Positions 62,820-64,000 of a DNA stretch of 64,000 nt are shown here, one piece after another. The notes below the pieces were generated by a model. That model was not told where the DNA came from. It searched no databases and saw only the letters and a list, made by a program, of their open reading frames with translations. Every line of letters starts with the position of its first letter. Position 1 is the stretch's first letter. This DNA comes from Paenibacillus sp. ACRRX (lineage in GTDB: Bacteria > Bacillota > Bacilli > Paenibacillales > Paenibacillaceae), in assembly GCF_022346885.1 (NCBI RefSeq), contig NZ_JAKRNK010000005.1, positions 62,001-126,000 on the forward strand, read 5' to 3'. The position numbers were made by a program, and so were the translations under genes.

Positions 62820-64000
62820 TTAATCCTTATAAGGATCAATCTCATCCGCCCCTGCCATACACACCCCAATCGGCCTTAATACGTTCAACACCTCGATCGT
62901 CTCCGCATGGGCATCCAGCACCTCTTGAAGCTTACGGTATACAAATGGACTTTCATCCGTCCCTGCACCGCGAAGTTCGACCCCAAAGTCACGAACCGCG
63001 TCCAGCATCTGCTGCGTACTGATCTGTCCGCCGCTGCGAGAGCGGGTCTTCCAGTTCATCTTGCCGGCTGCCTGCGTTCGACTCATGACACGTCCTGCGC
63101 CATGAACAGTGCTATAATACGCATCGCGGTTTTCCACTGTATCTTTGCCCTTGACGATAACAGAAATATCGCCCATGCTTCCGCCGATAAAGCCTACTTG
63201 TCCCGGTGCCGACGGTGTAGCTCCTTTACGCACAACTACAACTTCTTCTCCGTTATGTGTCTCTTTCCAAGCGTAGTTGTGGTGAGTATGAACCTCAAAG
63301 TCTGCTGCAGTTCCGAGAATCGACAGCACTTCTTGGATCACATAATCACGTCCTGCATATGCGTAACGACCCGCCAGCTTCATTGCACGGTAATACATAT
63401 CTCCCAGTTCACTGTTAAGATCAAGCAGTACTGGCGGTTGATCCATCTTTTCGCCAGGCGCTTTATCCATAAAGGCTCTTCCCGCAGCCAAGTTTAGGAA
63501 GCCGCTTGCCGTCTTATGTCCAAAGCCGCGGCTACCGAAGTGATTTCCGATCCACAGCCGCCCCGTCTCCATTTCCTCAAACAAATCCACGAAATGGTTG
63601 CCGCTGCCTACTGTGCCAAGCTGATTGCGGGCCAACACTTTCAGCTTGTCGTGCTCCTGCTTGCCGATCGCTTCATACACAGACCAATCAGGGTCATCAA
63701 ACAACTCATGATCCACCTTCTCCTGATTGACACGACCCATCCCAAATGAAATACTACGCGCGATCTCATCCATGATCTGAGCCAGCCGAGGCTTAATATC
63801 TGCAGCATACAGATTGGTACGCACCGCTTTGTTACCGCATCCGATATCATAGCCAACGCCAGACGGTGATATTTGACCCTCGTATACGACTACGCCGCCA
63901 ATGGGCTGACTGTACCCTTTGTGGTGATCTGCCATCAACAGCGCCTGTACGACATTTCCGGTATCAGCACATAGTTTGGCTTGGACCAAAGCCCCTTCCT
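62820..64000 (-). CDS. rtcB: RtcB-family RNA ligase, N-terminus beyond the window edge
   Basis: At least 389 residues with RtcB signatures: the metal site in GVGYDIGCGN, GTVGSGNHFVDL, HTHHNYAWKE and the nucleophile histidine in STVHGAGRVMSR. A TTG lies at 63989, but the frame stays open to base 64000 (EGA before LVQAK), and other RtcB proteins extend further upstream. RtcB joins a 2',3'-cyclic phosphate or 3'-phosphate to a 5'-OH using GTP and manganese. It is 66 bases upstream of hen1 with no terminator, so rtcB-hen1-pnkp is probably one operon. Confidence 0.92.
   Translation of the reverse strand, partial: EGALVQAKLCADTGNVVQALLMADHHKGYSQPIGGVVVYEGQISPSGVGYDIGCGNKAVRTNLYAADIKPRLAQIMDEIARSISFGMGRVNQEKVDHELFDDPDWSVYEAIGKQEHDKLKVLARNQLGTVGSGNHFVDLFEEMETGRLWIGNHFGSRGFGHKTASGFLNLAAGRAFMDKAPGEKMDQPPVLLDLNSELGDMYYRAMKLAGRYAYAGRDYVIQEVLSILGTAADFEVHTHHNYAWKETHNGEEVVVVRKGATPSAPGQVGFIGGSMGDISVIVKGKDTVENRDAYYSTVHGAGRVMSRTQAAGKMNWKTRSRSGGQISTQQMLDAVRDFGVELRGAGTDESPFVYRKLQEVLDAHAETIEVLNVLRPIGVCMAGADEIDPYKD

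Overview
The window looks like chromosomal DNA of a spore-forming, Gram-positive Bacillales, most likely Paenibacillus or a close relative. The evidence is the run tsaE-tsaB-rimI-tsaD / ABC-F / fthC / moaC / mogA / tatA / tatC / groES-groEL (close to the Bacillus subtilis ydiB-to-groEL neighbourhood), an SspH-type small acid-soluble spore protein, a T-box tyrS leader, HrcA/CIRCE operators, strong GGAGG ribosome binding sites with frequent TTG/GTG starts, and a YesM/YesN-controlled sugar transporter without its own ATPase. Assignments come from reading motifs; no database search was run.

Layout. 0-1 kb: end of a MerR regulator gene. 1.1-10.4 kb: carbohydrate-uptake locus, with histidine kinase, AraC-type response regulator, solute-binding lipoprotein and a family 2 glycosidase on the minus strand, divergent from two permeases on the plus strand. 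10.4-15.1 kb: a small protein of unknown function, T-box-controlled tyrS, and a ROK regulator with an MFS transporter. 15.3-17.5 kb: a two-component system whose kinase is split by a frameshift at a nine-base homopolymer, preceded by a possible 25-residue peptide gene.

17.7-32.8 kb: the most unusual region, a tightly packed minus-strand biosynthetic cluster. It combines (i) a 2-deoxy-scyllo-inosose synthase and its aminotransferase, the first two steps of butirosin/neomycin-type aminocyclitols; (ii) an AsbF-like 3-dehydroshikimate dehydratase that should give 3,4-dihydroxybenzoate, with an AMP-ligase and two carrier proteins; (iii) an aryl-polyene-type ketosynthase with a short cysteine-less partner and a FabZ-like dehydratase; (iv) three tandem paralogues that look like BtrH/AsbE-type cysteine acyltransferases; (v) two glycosyltransferases; and (vi) a DrrAB-type exporter. 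I infer a catechol-primed, partly reduced polyketide chain joined to an aminocyclitol. I know of no described pathway with this combination.

33-38.6 kb: accessory genes (membrane-anchored esterase, secreted MepA-like endopeptidase, membrane-anchored Mrr-like nuclease, secreted protein and lipoprotein) with large intergenic gaps. 39-50.4 kb: conserved housekeeping block (GroEL/ES, Tat, molybdopterin, folate, ABC-F, t6A synthesis). Between the convergent ABC-F and tsaD genes lies a dense cluster of DnaA boxes. 50.6-54.1 kb: sspH, divergent from a three-gene end-joining set in which Ku, ATP ligase and polymerase are separate proteins. 54.2-58.9 kb: htpG under a perfect CIRCE, a secreted phytase-like protein and a small secreted protein. 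58.9-64 kb: RNA-repair operon rtcB-hen1-pnkp, with rtcB cut by the window edge.
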